Shown: positions 27,957 through 37,497 of the stretch, piece after piece | Layout: each line of letters opens with the position of its first letter | Numbering within the stretch: position 1 is the first letter of the stretch | Assembly: GCF_002887775.1 (NCBI RefSeq) | Contig: NZ_LOCM01000030.1 | Coordinates: forward strand, 62,001-126,000 | Length of the DNA: 64,000 nucleotides | DNA from: Streptococcus penaeicida | GTDB lineage: Bacteria; Bacillota; Bacilli; Lactobacillales; Streptococcaceae | Direction of reading: 5' to 3' | Program-made: the position numbers and the translations under genes | Notes under the pieces: generated by a model | Database searches by the model: none | What the model was told of the DNA's origin: nothing | What the model saw: the letters and a program-made list of their open reading frames with translations, nothing else

Positions 27957-29045
27957 ATGAAAGTTGCTTGGAAAGAGCTGACCTATCAGCCCAAGAAATA
28001 TATTTTAATTGAATTTTTAATTGTATTGATGATTTTTATGGTGGTCTTTTTGACCGGTTTGACTAATGGTTTGGGTCGGGCAGTTAGTGCTCAAATCGAG
28101 AACTATGGACAGGTTCATTACCTCTTGTCCGAGGACGCGGAAGATATTATCAGTTTTTCTCATTTTTCTGATCAGTCTTTGCAAGAGATCCAAGACTTGC
28201 CTGAAAATCAATTGGCAGGCTTGGCGATTCAAAGAGCTGGCCTCAAAAAAACAGCCAAATCAGAGACAATTGATGTCACTTACTTTGTGGTTGAGGATAG
28301 TGCTTTGGTAAATCCTAAAGTGGTATCAGGCCACTCCCTGTCAACAGACTCAGGACAGATAGTTCTGGATCAGTCCTTCAAGAGCCACGGCATCAAGCTG
28401 GGTGATAAAATCCTTGATAGCAACAGTAAGAAATCACTTAAGGTGATAGGCTTCGCAAAAGATGCTATGTATGGGCATAGTGCGATTGCTTTTATGCGAC
28501 CATCAACTTATCAAGAGATTAAAAAAGACAGTATGCCTGGTTTCAAGTGGCAAGCACAAGCCTTTGTGACCAAGAAAAAAGTGACCAAGAAAGAATTACC
28601 TAAAGAAGTTAGTCAATTGGGACAGAATGCCTTGATTCAAAAAATTCCTGGTTATCAGGCAGAACACCTTACCCTAACCATGATAACTTGGGTGCTTTTA
28701 TTAGCTTCTTCAGCAATATTAGGAGTTTTCTTCTATATCTTAACCTTGCAGAAATTAAAACAATTTGGTGTTTTAAAAGCTATTGGCATGTCCATGCGTC
28801 AGATTTCCGGCATTCAAATGGCTCAAATCAGTTTATTGTCCCTCTTTGGAGTTGCTTTTGGAGTGCTTGCTGCTTGGGGCTTATCCCAAGGATTGCCGGC
28901 TAGTATGGCCTTTTTCCTCAAGTGGGATCATGTGGCTTTTGTCTCGGCTAGCTTTATCATGATTTCAATGCTTTGTGGAGCACTGTCTTTAATCAAGGTA
29001 AGTAAAGTCGATCCTTTGGATGTGATAGGTGGAAATGGAGAATAA
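27957..29045 (+). CDS. hrtB: Heme efflux ABC permease HrtB
   Basis: 362 residues from ATG 27957 (RBS AGGAGG). MacB/FtsX-type permease: an N-terminal membrane segment ([20 protein letters not shown]), an extracytoplasmic domain of about 200 residues, and three C-terminal segments. The opening [16 protein letters not shown] is like HrtB of Staphylococcus and S. agalactiae. With HrtA it removes excess heme from the membrane. The identity is supported by the HssR-type box upstream and by the HssR and HssS genes downstream, the same hrtBA-hssRS operon order as in S. agalactiae. Confidence 0.88.
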   Translation: MKVAWKELTYQPKKYILIEFLIVLMIFMVVFLTGLTNGLGRAVSAQIENYGQVHYLLSEDAEDIISFSHFSDQSLQEIQDLPENQLAGLAIQRAGLKKTAKSETIDVTYFVVEDSALVNPKVVSGHSLSTDSGQIVLDQSFKSHGIKLGDKILDSNSKKSLKVIGFAKDAMYGHSAIAFMRPSTYQEIKKDSMPGFKWQAQAFVTKKKVTKKELPKEVSQLGQNALIQKIPGYQAEHLTLTMITWVLLLASSAILGVFFYILTLQKLKQFGVLKAIGMSMRQISGIQMAQISLLSLFGVAFGVLAAWGLSQGLPASMAFFLKWDHVAFVSASFIMISMLCGALSLIKVSKVDPLDVIGGNGE

Positions 29046-29046
29046 G

Positions 29047-29722
29047 ATGGCACTATTAGAATTAGAACATATCAGTAAAAGTTTTCAGGATGGCGACGGT
29101 CGTCAGACGGTCCTAGCTGACTTGAGCTTATCGATCGCTAAGAATGAATTTGTGGCTATATTAGGACCCTCAGGTTCAGGAAAATCAACGCTTTTGTCTA
29201 TCGCAGGGCTCCTTTTGTCAGCTGATTCTGGCCGTATTGCTATTGCTGGTCAGGACTTATCAGCTTTGAAGCAGAAGCAGTGGACCCAAAAAAGACAGGA
29301 GTTACTCGGCTTTATTTTTCAGGACCATCAGCTTTTGCCCTTTATGTCCATTAAAGACCAATTGCTAATGGTGGCAAAAATGAAGGGTGGTCAGGATAAG
29401 CAAAGCATGATTCAAGAAGTTCTGCACTTGTTGGAAGAATTAGACATTCTTGCTTGTCAGGACAAATATCCGGGTCAGTTGTCTGGTGGGCAAAAGCAGC
29501 GGGCAGCCATTGCGCGAGCTTTTATTGGGAATCCTCAAGTCATTCTTGCTGATGAACCAACAGCTTCATTAGACTAAACGGGGGCGTGATATTGCGCAGC
29601 AGATCCAGTTTGAGGTTAAAAATAAGGAAAAAGCAGCTTTGATGGTGACCCATGACCATTCTATTTTGGACTTGGTGGATACGGTTTATGAGTTGCAAGA
29701 GCGGAAACTAGTGAAGGGCTGA
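29047..29722 (+). pseudogene. hrtA: Heme efflux ABC ATPase HrtA, frameshifted near the D-loop
   Basis: Restored length is about 225 residues. Walker [10 protein letters not shown], signature [15 protein letters not shown] and Walker [12 protein letters not shown] are present, but a stop follows directly after SLD at 29575-29577. Reading the other frame from there gives [10 protein letters not shown] and a normal end with the H-loop VTHDHS, stopping at 29720-29722. The offset is two missing bases (or one extra), unlike the single-base losses elsewhere. As it stands the H-loop is lost and the ATPase would be inactive. The start at 29047 is one base after the hrtB stop, with GGAG ahead. Confidence 0.85.
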
Positions 29723-29729
29723 GTGGTTG

Positions 29730-29738
29730 TGGTATAAT
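29730..29738 (+). promoter_or_regulatory. Internal promoter ahead of hssRS
   Basis: TGGTATAAT is an extended -10 directly after the hrtA end and 18 bases before the hssR start. It would allow constant low expression of the sensor pair when the HssR-dependent promoter is off. Confidence 0.5.
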
Positions 29739-29756
29739 TTTGGCAAAGGAGAGGTC

Positions 29757-30446
29757 ATGTTTACGATACTAGTTGCTGAGGATGATGCTTCCCTCAATAA
29801 AATTATTAGCACCAAATTGCAACAGAATCACTTCACTGTTTTTTCCGTTTTTAATGGGCAAGAAGCCCTTGATTTGATGGAAAAACAGCAGGTTGATTTG
29901 ATCATTACGGATATTATGATGCCGGTTATGGACGGTTACGAGCTATTAGAAAGTCTTCGTCAGGTTGGCGATAAGCGGCCTGTTCTGATGATTACGGCTA
30001 AGTCCCAGTTGGACTCTCTGGAAGAGGCCTTTAAATTGGGCGTTGATGACTACTTAGTCAAACCCATCCGTTTGCCGGAACTATTGTTGCGCGTGCAAGC
30101 ATTGCTAAGACGAGCCGGTTTAGAGGCCGAGCAAGAATTGCATTTGGGTCAGACTAAATTGGACTATGCCCAACTAAGCATGAATAACTTGCGAGATCAA
30201 TCGACGATTCATTTGCCCCCAAAAGAATTCTATTTGCTTTTTAAACTCTTAAGTCGTCCTGAAAAAATCTTTACGCGACTCGATTTGTTGGATGATATTT
30301 GGGGCATGGAAGATGATAAGGACGAACGTTTGGTTGATACTTGTGTCAAGAGACTTCGGCAAAAATGCAAGGGTAATCCTGACTTTGAGATTGTTTCAGT
30401 TCGTGGCCTCGGCTACAAGGGGAGGGTAGTAGATGACAAAATCTAA
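29757..30446 (+). CDS. hssR: Heme response regulator HssR
   Basis: 229 residues from ATG 29757 (RBS AAAGGAGAGG). OmpR family: receiver with acidic pocket (VAEDDAS), phospho-acceptor aspartate in LIITDIMMPVMDGYE, conserved VDDYLVKP, and a C-terminal winged helix ending in VRGLGYKG. It should bind the GGTCATATT repeats at 27896-27915 and switch on hrtBA. Its end overlaps the kinase start by 14 bases. Confidence 0.88.
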   Translation: MFTILVAEDDASLNKIISTKLQQNHFTVFSVFNGQEALDLMEKQQVDLIITDIMMPVMDGYELLESLRQVGDKRPVLMITAKSQLDSLEEAFKLGVDDYLVKPIRLPELLLRVQALLRRAGLEAEQELHLGQTKLDYAQLSMNNLRDQSTIHLPPKEFYLLFKLLSRPEKIFTRLDLLDDIWGMEDDKDERLVDTCVKRLRQKCKGNPDFEIVSVRGLGYKGRVVDDKI

Positions 30447-31496
30447 AGAATTACAGTGGTCATTGCGCTCCTATTTTGTCTTTTTATTTATTGCCATTAT
30501 CATCATCACTAACCTAATTTCTTTTGCAGTCATTATGCTCTTGAAAGAAGGCTTGAAGGTAGAGGCTCCTTTATTCTTCTGGCTCATGCTTTATACACTC
30601 TTGACCATCTTGGTCGGAGGAGTCATCATGTGGCAAGGCTCCATCCATTTGACCCGTCCCATTCAAGAACTCAATCAGGCTGTGATTGAGGTTTCCCAAG
30701 GCAATTTCGACTATCAAATCATTCGCAAAACTTATCCAAAGGATAAGGCTACTTACCATAACGAGATCGATCAGTTGTCGCAGAACGTCAATCAAATGGC
30801 GCAAGATTTGAAGAATTTGGCCCAACTACGACAGGATTTTATTTCGAATATTTCCCATGAGTTGAAAACGCCAGTGGCTTCTCTAGTTGGCTTGACAGAC
30901 CTCTTGTCTGATTCTCACTTAGAGGGTCAGGAGCAGGCCGAGCTACTAGCATTAATGCAATCAGAAACCTTAAGACTTAGTCGCCTTTGTGACGATATCT
31001 TAAACTTATCAAGACTGGATCGACAGACCGATTTAAGAATTGAAAAAGTTAGAATTGATGAACAAATCAGACATGTTCTCATTTTACTTAGTGAAAAATG
31101 GCGAGACAAAGATATCATAATTGATTTTGATAGCCAGCTATTTATTTAGGGACAGATGCTGACTTAAGCATGCAAATATGGATTAATCTAATAGATAATG
31201 CCATTAAATATTCTGGAGATAAAGTTAAGCTAGGAATCTATTTGATTGAGCAAGATAAAGGGTTAGAAATACTGATTTCTGACCATGGTATAGGAATTGA
31301 AGAGAGTAAACAAAGATACCTCTTCCAACAATTTTATCAAGCTGACCAATCTCATAACCGTGAGGGTAACGGGCTTGGACTAGCTATTGTTAAACGGATA
31401 ATTACTTTGTTAGAGGGTAAGATTTCATTGCAAAGTCAAGTTGGTAAAGGAACGACTGTGACGGTGTACTTGCCAAATCACCGAATAAACCAATAA
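30433..31496 (+). pseudogene. hssS: Heme sensor histidine kinase HssS, frameshifted
   Basis: Restored length is 354 residues. Two membrane segments (about 17-38 and 46-66) bracket a very short outer loop, then HAMP, the phospho-acceptor box FISNISHELKTPVASL, and an ATPase domain with the N-box INLIDNAIKYS, G1 DHGIGIE and G2 NGLGLAI. The frame stops at 31147-31149; one T missing from the run at 31145-31147 restores LFILGTDADLSMQIW. Without repair the ATP-binding domain is lost. HssS-type kinases usually have a larger outer domain, so the short loop supports sensing within the membrane. Confidence 0.85.
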
Positions 31497-31528
31497 AAAA
31501 AGGAAGATCTGATTCAGATCTTCCTTTT
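31495..31528. terminator. Bidirectional terminator after hssS
   Basis: AAAAGGAAGATCTG and CAGATCTTCCTTTT form a 14-bp stem, shared with the convergent pgpA-like gene. Confidence 0.9.
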
Positions 31529-31535
31529 GACGACA

Positions 31536-32045
31536 TTATTTTTTATTAGCAATGGCGCTCTTGTCAGGGTCGTTGTGAGCCAGGCGTGAGGCTGCTGCGG
31601 CAGCAATGGCACAGACAATGTCATCTAAGAAAGTGTGGCAGGATTTGCCATCTTTGGCATTTAATTTGGCGATAATGCCGGGCTTTGTTTTGTCTAAATA
31701 ACCATAGTTGGTGAAGCCAATTGAGCCATAGAGATTAACAATTGAAAGGGCTAGGATTTCATCAATACCGTAGAGTCCTTCATCGCTTTTTAGTATTTCT
31801 AGGAGAGGTTGGGATAGTTTGTTTTCTTCTGCCAGCTTGTCAAATTCGATACCGGTGATAATAGCATTTTGAACTTCTCTTTTTTTAAGAACAGCACGGA
31901 TATTTTCCAGACATTCTTCTTTGGTTAAGTCGGGTATGTATTTATTCTGAAGGGACATAACTAAGTCTGCAATATCCTCATGTTGGACACCGCGTTCTAA
32001 TAAGAGCTGAGTTGCGACTTCTTTTAATTGTGCATCACTTTTCAT
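31536..32045 (-). CDS. pgpA: Phosphatidylglycerophosphatase A family protein
   Basis: 169 residues of the PgpA family (PF04608), in the soluble Firmicutes form without membrane segments. Characteristic stretches are YGIDEILALSIVNLYGSIGFTNYGYLDK and CHTFLDDIVCAIAAAAASRL. Bacterial PgpA removes phosphate from phosphatidylglycerophosphate; whether this soluble form does the same is not certain. RBS AAAGGAGG precedes the ATG, and TGATATAAT upstream is an extended -10. Confidence 0.85.
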   Translation of the reverse strand: MKSDAQLKEVATQLLLERGVQHEDIADLVMSLQNKYIPDLTKEECLENIRAVLKKREVQNAIITGIEFDKLAEENKLSQPLLEILKSDEGLYGIDEILALSIVNLYGSIGFTNYGYLDKTKPGIIAKLNAKDGKSCHTFLDDIVCAIAAAAASRLAHNDPDKSAIANKK

Positions 32046-32364
32046 AAATAACCTCCTTTATAGTGTCATTATATCATAGTCCGGGAAAGATACTCATTTG
32101 TAAAAATGGTCAAGAAATGGATAACAATATCTCGATTTCATTAAATTTTGGGCAAAATTAGGTTAAATGTCAAAAAATTTTTTAATATACGTTATAATAG
32201 GAAAATATAGATAATTTATTGAAAAAAGTTCCATTTTTAGACACTTTATCCATTTAAATGATAACTTGACGTTTAAAAGTTGATTGGATGGAAAAATGAG
32301 ATTTTAAAAACTTAAAAAATATTATATATCTGTGTAGAATTGATTTCATGAGGTGAAAATTTGT
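32046..32364. other. Divergent promoter region
   Basis: AT-rich. It holds the extended -10 TGATATAAT of the pgpA-like gene on the minus strand and, on the plus strand, -10-like boxes at about 32202 (TATAAT) and 32330 ahead of the HTH gene. No small gene seen. Confidence 0.4.
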
Positions 32365-32706
32365 ATGGAAAATAAGGTATTGCAGGAGTACATCTCAAAA
32401 AGAATACGACTGTTAAGGTTAAACAAGGGGTTAACACAGGAACAATTAGAAGAAAAAGCTGACCTTGGTACTAATTATGTCTATAAGTTGGAAAACCAGT
32501 CGACAAATGTTAAAGTTAAAACTTTAGAAAAGGTTATGAAAGCCTTGGAAGTTGATTTTGAAGAATTTTTTGACATTAGTTTAGTCGAAAAAAATGAAGA
32601 CTTATCCGATTTGATGGACCAAATTAAAGAACTTTCTTCTGGGCAGCAAGATCGTGTGATTAAGGCCTTGTCAACTTTAGTTGGAGAGATAAAAAGTGAC
32701 AAATAA
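32365..32706 (+). CDS. XRE family helix-turn-helix regulator
   Basis: 113 residues from ATG 32365 (GAGGTG nine bases ahead). Residues about 8-65 form a Cro/CI-type helix-turn-helix (RIRLLRLNKGLTQEQLEEKADLGTNYVYKLE), followed by an acidic linker and a helical tail. It is single-domain, with no ligand or peptide-binding repeats of the Rgg or PlcR type. Target unknown. It is transcribed alone, with a terminator following. Confidence 0.82.
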   Translation: MENKVLQEYISKRIRLLRLNKGLTQEQLEEKADLGTNYVYKLENQSTNVKVKTLEKVMKALEVDFEEFFDISLVEKNEDLSDLMDQIKELSSGQQDRVIKALSTLVGEIKSDK

Positions 32707-32719
32707 GTCACTAATAAAG

Positions 32720-32745
32720 AACCCATGAGCGATCATGGTTTTTTT
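32720..32745 (+). terminator. Terminator of the XRE gene
   Basis: AACCCATGA pairs with TCATGGTT with one bulged C, followed by Ts. Confidence 0.7.
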
Positions 32746-32836
32746 GTGTCCTGACAGGACTAGGAAACGAGAAGTCTTGGTGAATGCATCAGGGTAAAAT
32801 TAATTTTTTGAAAATATTATTTTTAAAGCACAGCTA

Positions 32837-32845
32837 TGGTAAAAT
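32837..32845 (+). promoter_or_regulatory. Extended -10 promoter of the zinc-ribbon gene
   Basis: TGGTAAAAT about 22 bases before the ATG at 32867. Confidence 0.55.
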
Positions 32846-32866
32846 AGGGTAAACAAGGAGAATGTG

Positions 32867-33136
32867 ATGGAAAAATTTTGCCAATCTTGCGCGATGCCAT
32901 TAATGCCAAAAGGTCAAGACCTAAGAGGGAACAATGCCGATGGCAGCAAATCAGATACTTATTGCTACATGTGCTATGTTAATGGCCGTTTTACTGAGCC
33001 AGATATTACTTTTGAGCAGATGGTTGCTAAGGGGCAGGCGGGCATTCAAGCTAGTCCCGGAAATGCTCTTGCTAAGTGGATGATGACGAAAAGTTACCCA
33101 ATGATGCTCAAGAAAACCTCAAGATGGAGTCGCTAA
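32867..33136 (+). CDS. Putative zinc-ribbon protein
   Basis: 89 residues from ATG 32867 with AAGGAG ahead. An N-terminal zinc ribbon of the PF12674 type uses two Cys pairs, FCQSCAMPL and CYMCYVNG, followed by the family's FEQMVAKGQ and a short helical tail. The family is widespread in Firmicutes and has no assigned function. Transcribed alone, with a promoter and terminator of its own. Confidence 0.82.
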   Translation: MEKFCQSCAMPLMPKGQDLRGNNADGSKSDTYCYMCYVNGRFTEPDITFEQMVAKGQAGIQASPGNALAKWMMTKSYPMMLKKTSRWSR

Positions 33137-33161
33137 AAGCTATTTTTGAATAGCTTTTTTT
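33135..33161 (+). terminator. Terminator of the zinc-ribbon gene
   Basis: AAAGCTATT, TTTG loop, AATAGCTTTTTTT. Confidence 0.85.
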
Positions 33162-33198
33162 GCTAAAATAGAGAAAATCAGGATGCAAGGAGTAGGGA

Positions 33199-33999
33199 AT
33201 GACCATTTTACAAGCTTTTGAGGAGCGGGATGCCTTTACGGAGACGGAAGTAGCGATTATTGACTACTTACAGGCTCATTTTCAGTCTATTGAGAGTTTG
33301 ACCATCAGTCAGCTGGCTAAGGCGACTTTTACTTCTAATGCCAGTATTATTCGTCTTTGCCATAAGCTAGGATTTCAGGGTTTTCGCGATTTTCGTTTGG
33401 CCTTAGTAGCCGAGTTGACCTCTTCGCGTTATTTGGATAAAGAGGTGGATTTCACCCATCCTTTTCAAGAGGAGTCTAGTCAGGCAATTGTTAATGGGCT
33501 TTTTTCCCTCTACAAAAACACCATGGATCAGGTCCAGTCCTTACTGTCTCTTGATCAATTGGAGAAAATGGCTGAGCAGATTAAAGCTGCTGACCGTCTC
33601 TTTCTTTTTGGATATGGCGATGTTAAACTGACTTTAAAGAGCTTTAGTAATAAGCTGGTTAAAATCAATTATTTTCCGATTCTGGCGACGGACAATGATG
33701 AGGAACACCGCATTATTACTCATTTGAAAGCCGGAGACGTAGCACTATTTGTTTCTTATAGTGGCAACAATGACAAAATGTTGTCTCATGCGCAGCAATT
33801 GCGCCGTCAAGGCGTGACCATTCAAGTCATTACGGCTAATCAGAAGAGTCCATTGATTGCATGGAGTTCCAGTCATCTTTTGATTCCGGATTTGGAGAAG
33901 GATGATAAAGTCGGTACTTTTTATTCACAGTTGGCTTTTGACTACCTCTTGAATGTCATCTACACTTTCCTTTTTCAGGGTTGTAAGTCTTTGAAGTGA
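33199..33999 (+). CDS. RpiR/MurR family transcriptional regulator
   Basis: 266 residues. An N-terminal HTH_6 domain (LTISQLAKATFTSNASIIRLCHKLGFQGFRDF, about 33-70) is joined to a C-terminal SIS sugar-isomerase fold (LFLFGYGD, ALFVSYSGNN). Such proteins sense sugar phosphates. RBS AAGGAG and an extended -10 (TGCTAAAAT at about 33161) are in place. The neighbouring oxidoreductase is transcribed from its own start after a terminator-like hairpin, so the target is unclear. Confidence 0.88.
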   Translation: MTILQAFEERDAFTETEVAIIDYLQAHFQSIESLTISQLAKATFTSNASIIRLCHKLGFQGFRDFRLALVAELTSSRYLDKEVDFTHPFQEESSQAIVNGLFSLYKNTMDQVQSLLSLDQLEKMAEQIKAADRLFLFGYGDVKLTLKSFSNKLVKINYFPILATDNDEEHRIITHLKAGDVALFVSYSGNNDKMLSHAQQLRRQGVTIQVITANQKSPLIAWSSSHLLIPDLEKDDKVGTFYSQLAFDYLLNVIYTFLFQGCKSLK

Positions 34000-34043
34000 A
34001 CTTTTTTTCCAGAAATATGAGCTAATCATTTGCCAAGTTTGAA

Positions 34044-34079
34044 CCTTTTTACCCAGTTCGGTAAAAGGGCTTTTCTTTT
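34044..34079 (+). terminator. Probable terminator of the rpiR-family gene
   Basis: CCTTTTTACC pairs with GGTAAAAGG with one bulge, followed by a T-rich run. Confidence 0.55.
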
Positions 34080-34131
34080 GGTAAAAAAGGGGTAAGATGA
34101 GTTTATCAAAAGATTAAAAGGAGTCATTCAG

Positions 34132-35121
34132 ATGAAATTAGGTATTATTGGAACAGGAATGATTGTGCAAGAGTTTCTCCCAACATTAGTGACTATTCCT
34201 GGGATTGAGGTGCTGGGCTTGCAAGGCATTCCTCAAGAGATGGAACAGGTTCAGGCATTAGCTGATGCTAACGGAGTTGCCCATGCAGTGAGTGATTTCG
34301 AGGCTTTAGTGGCTTTGGGAATTGATACTGTTTATGTAGCCGTGCCCAATTTCCTGCATGTTCATTACAGCAAATTGGCACTCCAAAAAGGCTTGCATGT
34401 TATCGTTGAAAAACCAGCTACAAGCAATGAGGCAGAGCTAAAAGAATTAGCTCAGTTAGCCGCAGAAAATGGGGTCTTCATTTTTGAAGCGGTCACCACA
34501 AGCTACCTCAAAGGCTTCGCTAAAATTAAAGAGTGGTTGCCTGAAATTGGTCAAATCAAACTTGTCCAGAGTCAATATAGTCAATATTCGAGCCGCTATA
34601 ATGCCTTTAAAGAAGGAAAAATTTTGCCAGCTTTTGACCCAAGCAAATCAGGCGGCGCTCTTATGGATTTGAACTTGTATAACCTTCATTTAGTTTTAGA
34701 ATTATTTGGTCAACCAGAGGATAGTCATTATTTCCCAACCATTGAAAGAGGGATTGATACCAATGGTATTCTGACCCTTCATTATCCTGACTTCCAAGCT
34801 TTCTGTTTGGCAGCTAAAGACAGTAAGGGCATGATTGGAGCCATTATTCAAGGGGACAAAGGTGTCATTAGAACCAGTCTTTCGCCAAATGCCATTGGGA
34901 AAGTTATACTTGAGAAAAATGATGGGACAGTTTTAGAGTTTGAGGAAGATACTTTTCAAAATCGTTTACTACCAGAATTTACGGCCTTTATCAATGCTAT
35001 TAATAGTAATGATCAAAACTTTTATCAAGATGCAATGTCACGTAGCTTAATGGTCAGCAAGATCCAAACCAAAGCCCGCTTGGAAAACGGCATTCTATTC
35101 CCTGCTGATAAACAAGCATAG
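34132..35121 (+). CDS. Gfo/Idh/MocA family oxidoreductase
   Basis: 329 residues. An N-terminal Rossmann fold with GIIGTGMIVQEF binds NAD(P), and the family motif EKP is in VIVEKPATSN. The C-terminal half is the GFO_IDH_MocA alpha/beta domain. Members oxidise or reduce sugars and inositol-like alcohols, and the substrate cannot be read from the sequence. The ATG at 34132 has AAAGGAG nine bases ahead. It precedes an old-yellow-enzyme gene that has its own promoter. Confidence 0.88.
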   Translation: MKLGIIGTGMIVQEFLPTLVTIPGIEVLGLQGIPQEMEQVQALADANGVAHAVSDFEALVALGIDTVYVAVPNFLHVHYSKLALQKGLHVIVEKPATSNEAELKELAQLAAENGVFIFEAVTTSYLKGFAKIKEWLPEIGQIKLVQSQYSQYSSRYNAFKEGKILPAFDPSKSGGALMDLNLYNLHLVLELFGQPEDSHYFPTIERGIDTNGILTLHYPDFQAFCLAAKDSKGMIGAIIQGDKGVIRTSLSPNAIGKVILEKNDGTVLEFEEDTFQNRLLPEFTAFINAINSNDQNFYQDAMSRSLMVSKIQTKARLENGILFPADKQA

Positions 35122-35124
35122 TCA

Positions 35125-35157
35125 GAAAGTAACTTTCCTTTCTATATTTGTTATAAT
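35125..35157 (+). promoter_or_regulatory. Promoter and palindrome ahead of the flavin oxidoreductase gene
   Basis: Extended -10 TGTTATAAT ends at 35157. The inverted repeat GAAAGT-A-ACTTTC (35125-35137) covers the expected -35 position, so a repressor could bind there. Confidence 0.5.
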
Positions 35158-35184
35158 GTTGAAAAAGAACAAAAGGAGAGACTT

Positions 35185-36354
35185 ATGAAATTAGTGACTG
35201 ATCAAATGATTTTACGCCACGGTGCTGTATTAGATGGGCGTATTGTTCAACCGCCAATGCTTTCTTACTCAGGTCTTAAAGATGGTTTTGCTAGTGATGA
35301 AACTTTAACTTATTATGGTGCCCGCTCACAGTCAGCTGCCATGGTTATTACAGAGTTTCATTATGTCTCAGAAAATGGTGGGCCTTGTTCTAAGCCAGGT
35401 TATCCAGAACAATTAGCCATTTATGATGATGAGCATACAGCATCGATTAAAGCTATCGCAGACGCTATCAAAAAAGATGGCAACAAGGCTATTTTACAAA
35501 TCCATCATGGAGGTCGTCAAGCTGGGGTTCGTGCAGCAGAAGGAAAAGAAGTGTTGGCGCCAAGTGCTATTGATTTTGATTTTCTCCCATACCCCGTTCG
35601 CGAAATGACCAATAAAGAGATTGAGGATATCATCAAAGATTTTGGGCGTGCAACCAAACGGGCTATTGAAGCAGGATATGACGGTGTTGAAATTCATGGT
35701 GCAAACCATTACTTAATTCAACAATTTTTCTCTGCCTTTTCCAATAAGCGCCAAGACAAATGGGGAGGAAGTTTGGAAAAAAGGATGACTTTCGCACTCG
35801 AAGTCATTAAAGAGGTCAAAGCAGTCATAGCAACCCATGCCCCGAAAGATTTTATTCTTGGTTACCGGATTTCACCTGAAGAAATTCATGGTGATGTTGT
35901 CGGTTATACTTTTAAAGAATCGTTAGCACTAATCAGAGAGGTTGCTAAAGAGGAATTAGATTATATCAGTTTATCCATTTGGGGTGGCTACGCTGCCAAA
36001 CCTGCGGGAAGTGAGCAATCTTTTGGCCAACTCTTTAAAGAAATAGTAGGTCCAGACACTCAAATCATGGTCGTTGGTTCTGTCTTTACAGAAGACCAAG
36101 CCCGTGATGCTATTGACCAACATGCTGATTTAATTGGGGTTGGTCGCGGTACCTTGATTGATCCTCAGTTCTGGTTGAAAATTAAAGAAGGTCGTGGACA
36201 GGATATTGTTCAAACCATTTCGCCAGAACAACTTGAAAAGACCTTCTGGAGCAAGGGGCTACAGGAAATCTTTACCCTTAAGGATTCAGGAGGTTTACCG
36301 CCCTTACCTGGACATGATTCAATTATTTCTTTACACCAAGGCATTTACGATTAA
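35185..36354 (+). CDS. NADH-dependent flavin oxidoreductase (old yellow enzyme family)
   Basis: 389 residues in a TIM-barrel OYE fold. Markers are ILQIHHGGRQA, the active-site segment GYDGVEIHGANHYLIQQFFS and the following N-K-R-x-D-x-WGGS, and a C-terminal GVGRGTLIDP phosphate-binding loop for FMN. Family members reduce activated double bonds of small electrophiles using NAD(P)H. RBS AAAGGAGAG precedes the ATG. It is followed by a long perfect terminator. Confidence 0.92.
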   Translation: MKLVTDQMILRHGAVLDGRIVQPPMLSYSGLKDGFASDETLTYYGARSQSAAMVITEFHYVSENGGPCSKPGYPEQLAIYDDEHTASIKAIADAIKKDGNKAILQIHHGGRQAGVRAAEGKEVLAPSAIDFDFLPYPVREMTNKEIEDIIKDFGRATKRAIEAGYDGVEIHGANHYLIQQFFSAFSNKRQDKWGGSLEKRMTFALEVIKEVKAVIATHAPKDFILGYRISPEEIHGDVVGYTFKESLALIREVAKEELDYISLSIWGGYAAKPAGSEQSFGQLFKEIVGPDTQIMVVGSVFTEDQARDAIDQHADLIGVGRGTLIDPQFWLKIKEGRGQDIVQTISPEQLEKTFWSKGLQEIFTLKDSGGLPPLPGHDSIISLHQGIYD

Positions 36355-36398
36355 AACGATACTTCAGTTAAAATTGTTATAAGCTCAAAGACCCTAAT

Positions 36399-36439
36399 AA
36401 ACAAACAACCAAGCTCCCGGGGGACTTGGTTGTTTGTTT
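36399..36439 (+). terminator. Terminator of the OYE gene, 15-bp perfect stem
   Basis: 36399-36413 pairs exactly with 36425-36439 around an 11-base loop that carries CCCGGG. Confidence 0.9.
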
Positions 36440-36503
36440 ATGTTAAAATCTTAGCATCTTTGGTTATCATTTTAAGACTTTTTCAATCTAATTATTGAAC
36501 ATC

Positions 36504-37328
36504 TTAATTTTTATGTTTAGCCACTAAAATATCAGCTGCCACAGTGATTTCTTTCAGGTTTTCCAACTCAAGCTGACTTTTATCGACATGGAAGAAGAGG
36601 GGCGTCATTTCAATGAAATCAGCCAAATCAGCTTGGTTGATAGGGTAAGTTTGACTCCTATGGACGACTTGGTAGTCTGGGTAGGCCTGGGCGAAATGAT
36701 TGATGACACTGTCATTGCTGTAGTCTTGATGTAGCAGTTGGTCAGCGGCAGCCTGACGTAATTCTTTGAGGTGGTCACTGGCTGTAACTGCTTTGATGAT
36801 TTTTCCGCCTGGTTTGAGCACTCGCTTGAATTCCTGGTAATTGGCTGGTGAAAAAACATCAATAATGATATCAACAGACTGTTCTGCCAAGGGCAATTTG
36901 GCCAAATCGCCGACAAACCAAGTGACTAATCGCTGGGGGTCTTTTTTGGCTGCCATTAAGATGGAATCTTTAGATAGGTCAAAAGCTAAGATTTGGTTGG
37001 TCGGGGTTTGGGCGAGGGTGCGGGCATAGTAGCCTTCGCCGCAGGCGACATCAAGAATGGTGACAGGCTGGTCTTGAGGAAGCTCTTGACTGATGGCATT
37101 AAGGATGTGCTGGTAGTAGCCAGCTTCCAAGATGTGACTCCGTCTGATGAAGGATTCTTTGTCGTAATGGGGGTCTTTTTTGGCGTTGAGAATCAGGTTG
37201 GCATAGCCTTGTTTGGCCAAGTCGAAGGTATGATTTTTAGGGCAAATCAGGCTTTTACCTGTCAGTTTAAGCTGCTCTTGGCAGATGGGGCAGGTAAAGT
37301 ACTTGGCGGTTTGACTAAAAGCTAACAT
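36504..37328 (-). CDS. rlmA: 23S rRNA (guanine-N1) methyltransferase RlmA type
   Basis: 274 residues. An N-terminal zinc site (FTCPICQEQL and LICPKNHTFD, C-x2-C and C-x3-H) is followed by a class I SAM methyltransferase domain with ILDVACGEGYYA and the family's DVFSPANYQEFKRVLKPGG. RlmA(II) of Gram-positives modifies G748 in domain II of 23S rRNA, next to the macrolide site. The ATG is at 37326-37328. It stands alone. Confidence 0.88.
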   Translation of the reverse strand: MLAFSQTAKYFTCPICQEQLKLTGKSLICPKNHTFDLAKQGYANLILNAKKDPHYDKESFIRRSHILEAGYYQHILNAISQELPQDQPVTILDVACGEGYYARTLAQTPTNQILAFDLSKDSILMAAKKDPQRLVTWFVGDLAKLPLAEQSVDIIIDVFSPANYQEFKRVLKPGGKIIKAVTASDHLKELRQAAADQLLHQDYSNDSVINHFAQAYPDYQVVHRSQTYPINQADLADFIEMTPLFFHVDKSQLELENLKEITVAADILVAKHKN

Positions 37329-37497
37329 GGTCTTTCCTTTTCTGTCTTTTGATAGTCCTATTATACACTTTTTTTACTTTAGATTAGTCTGACTATTTCA
37401 TGTCTTGATGAAGATTAGAAATTCAGGGAATTTTTAAAATCTATTTGTCAGTTATTTGTTTTAATTTTTGGAAAATTCCACTTGAATTAGGGCTTTG

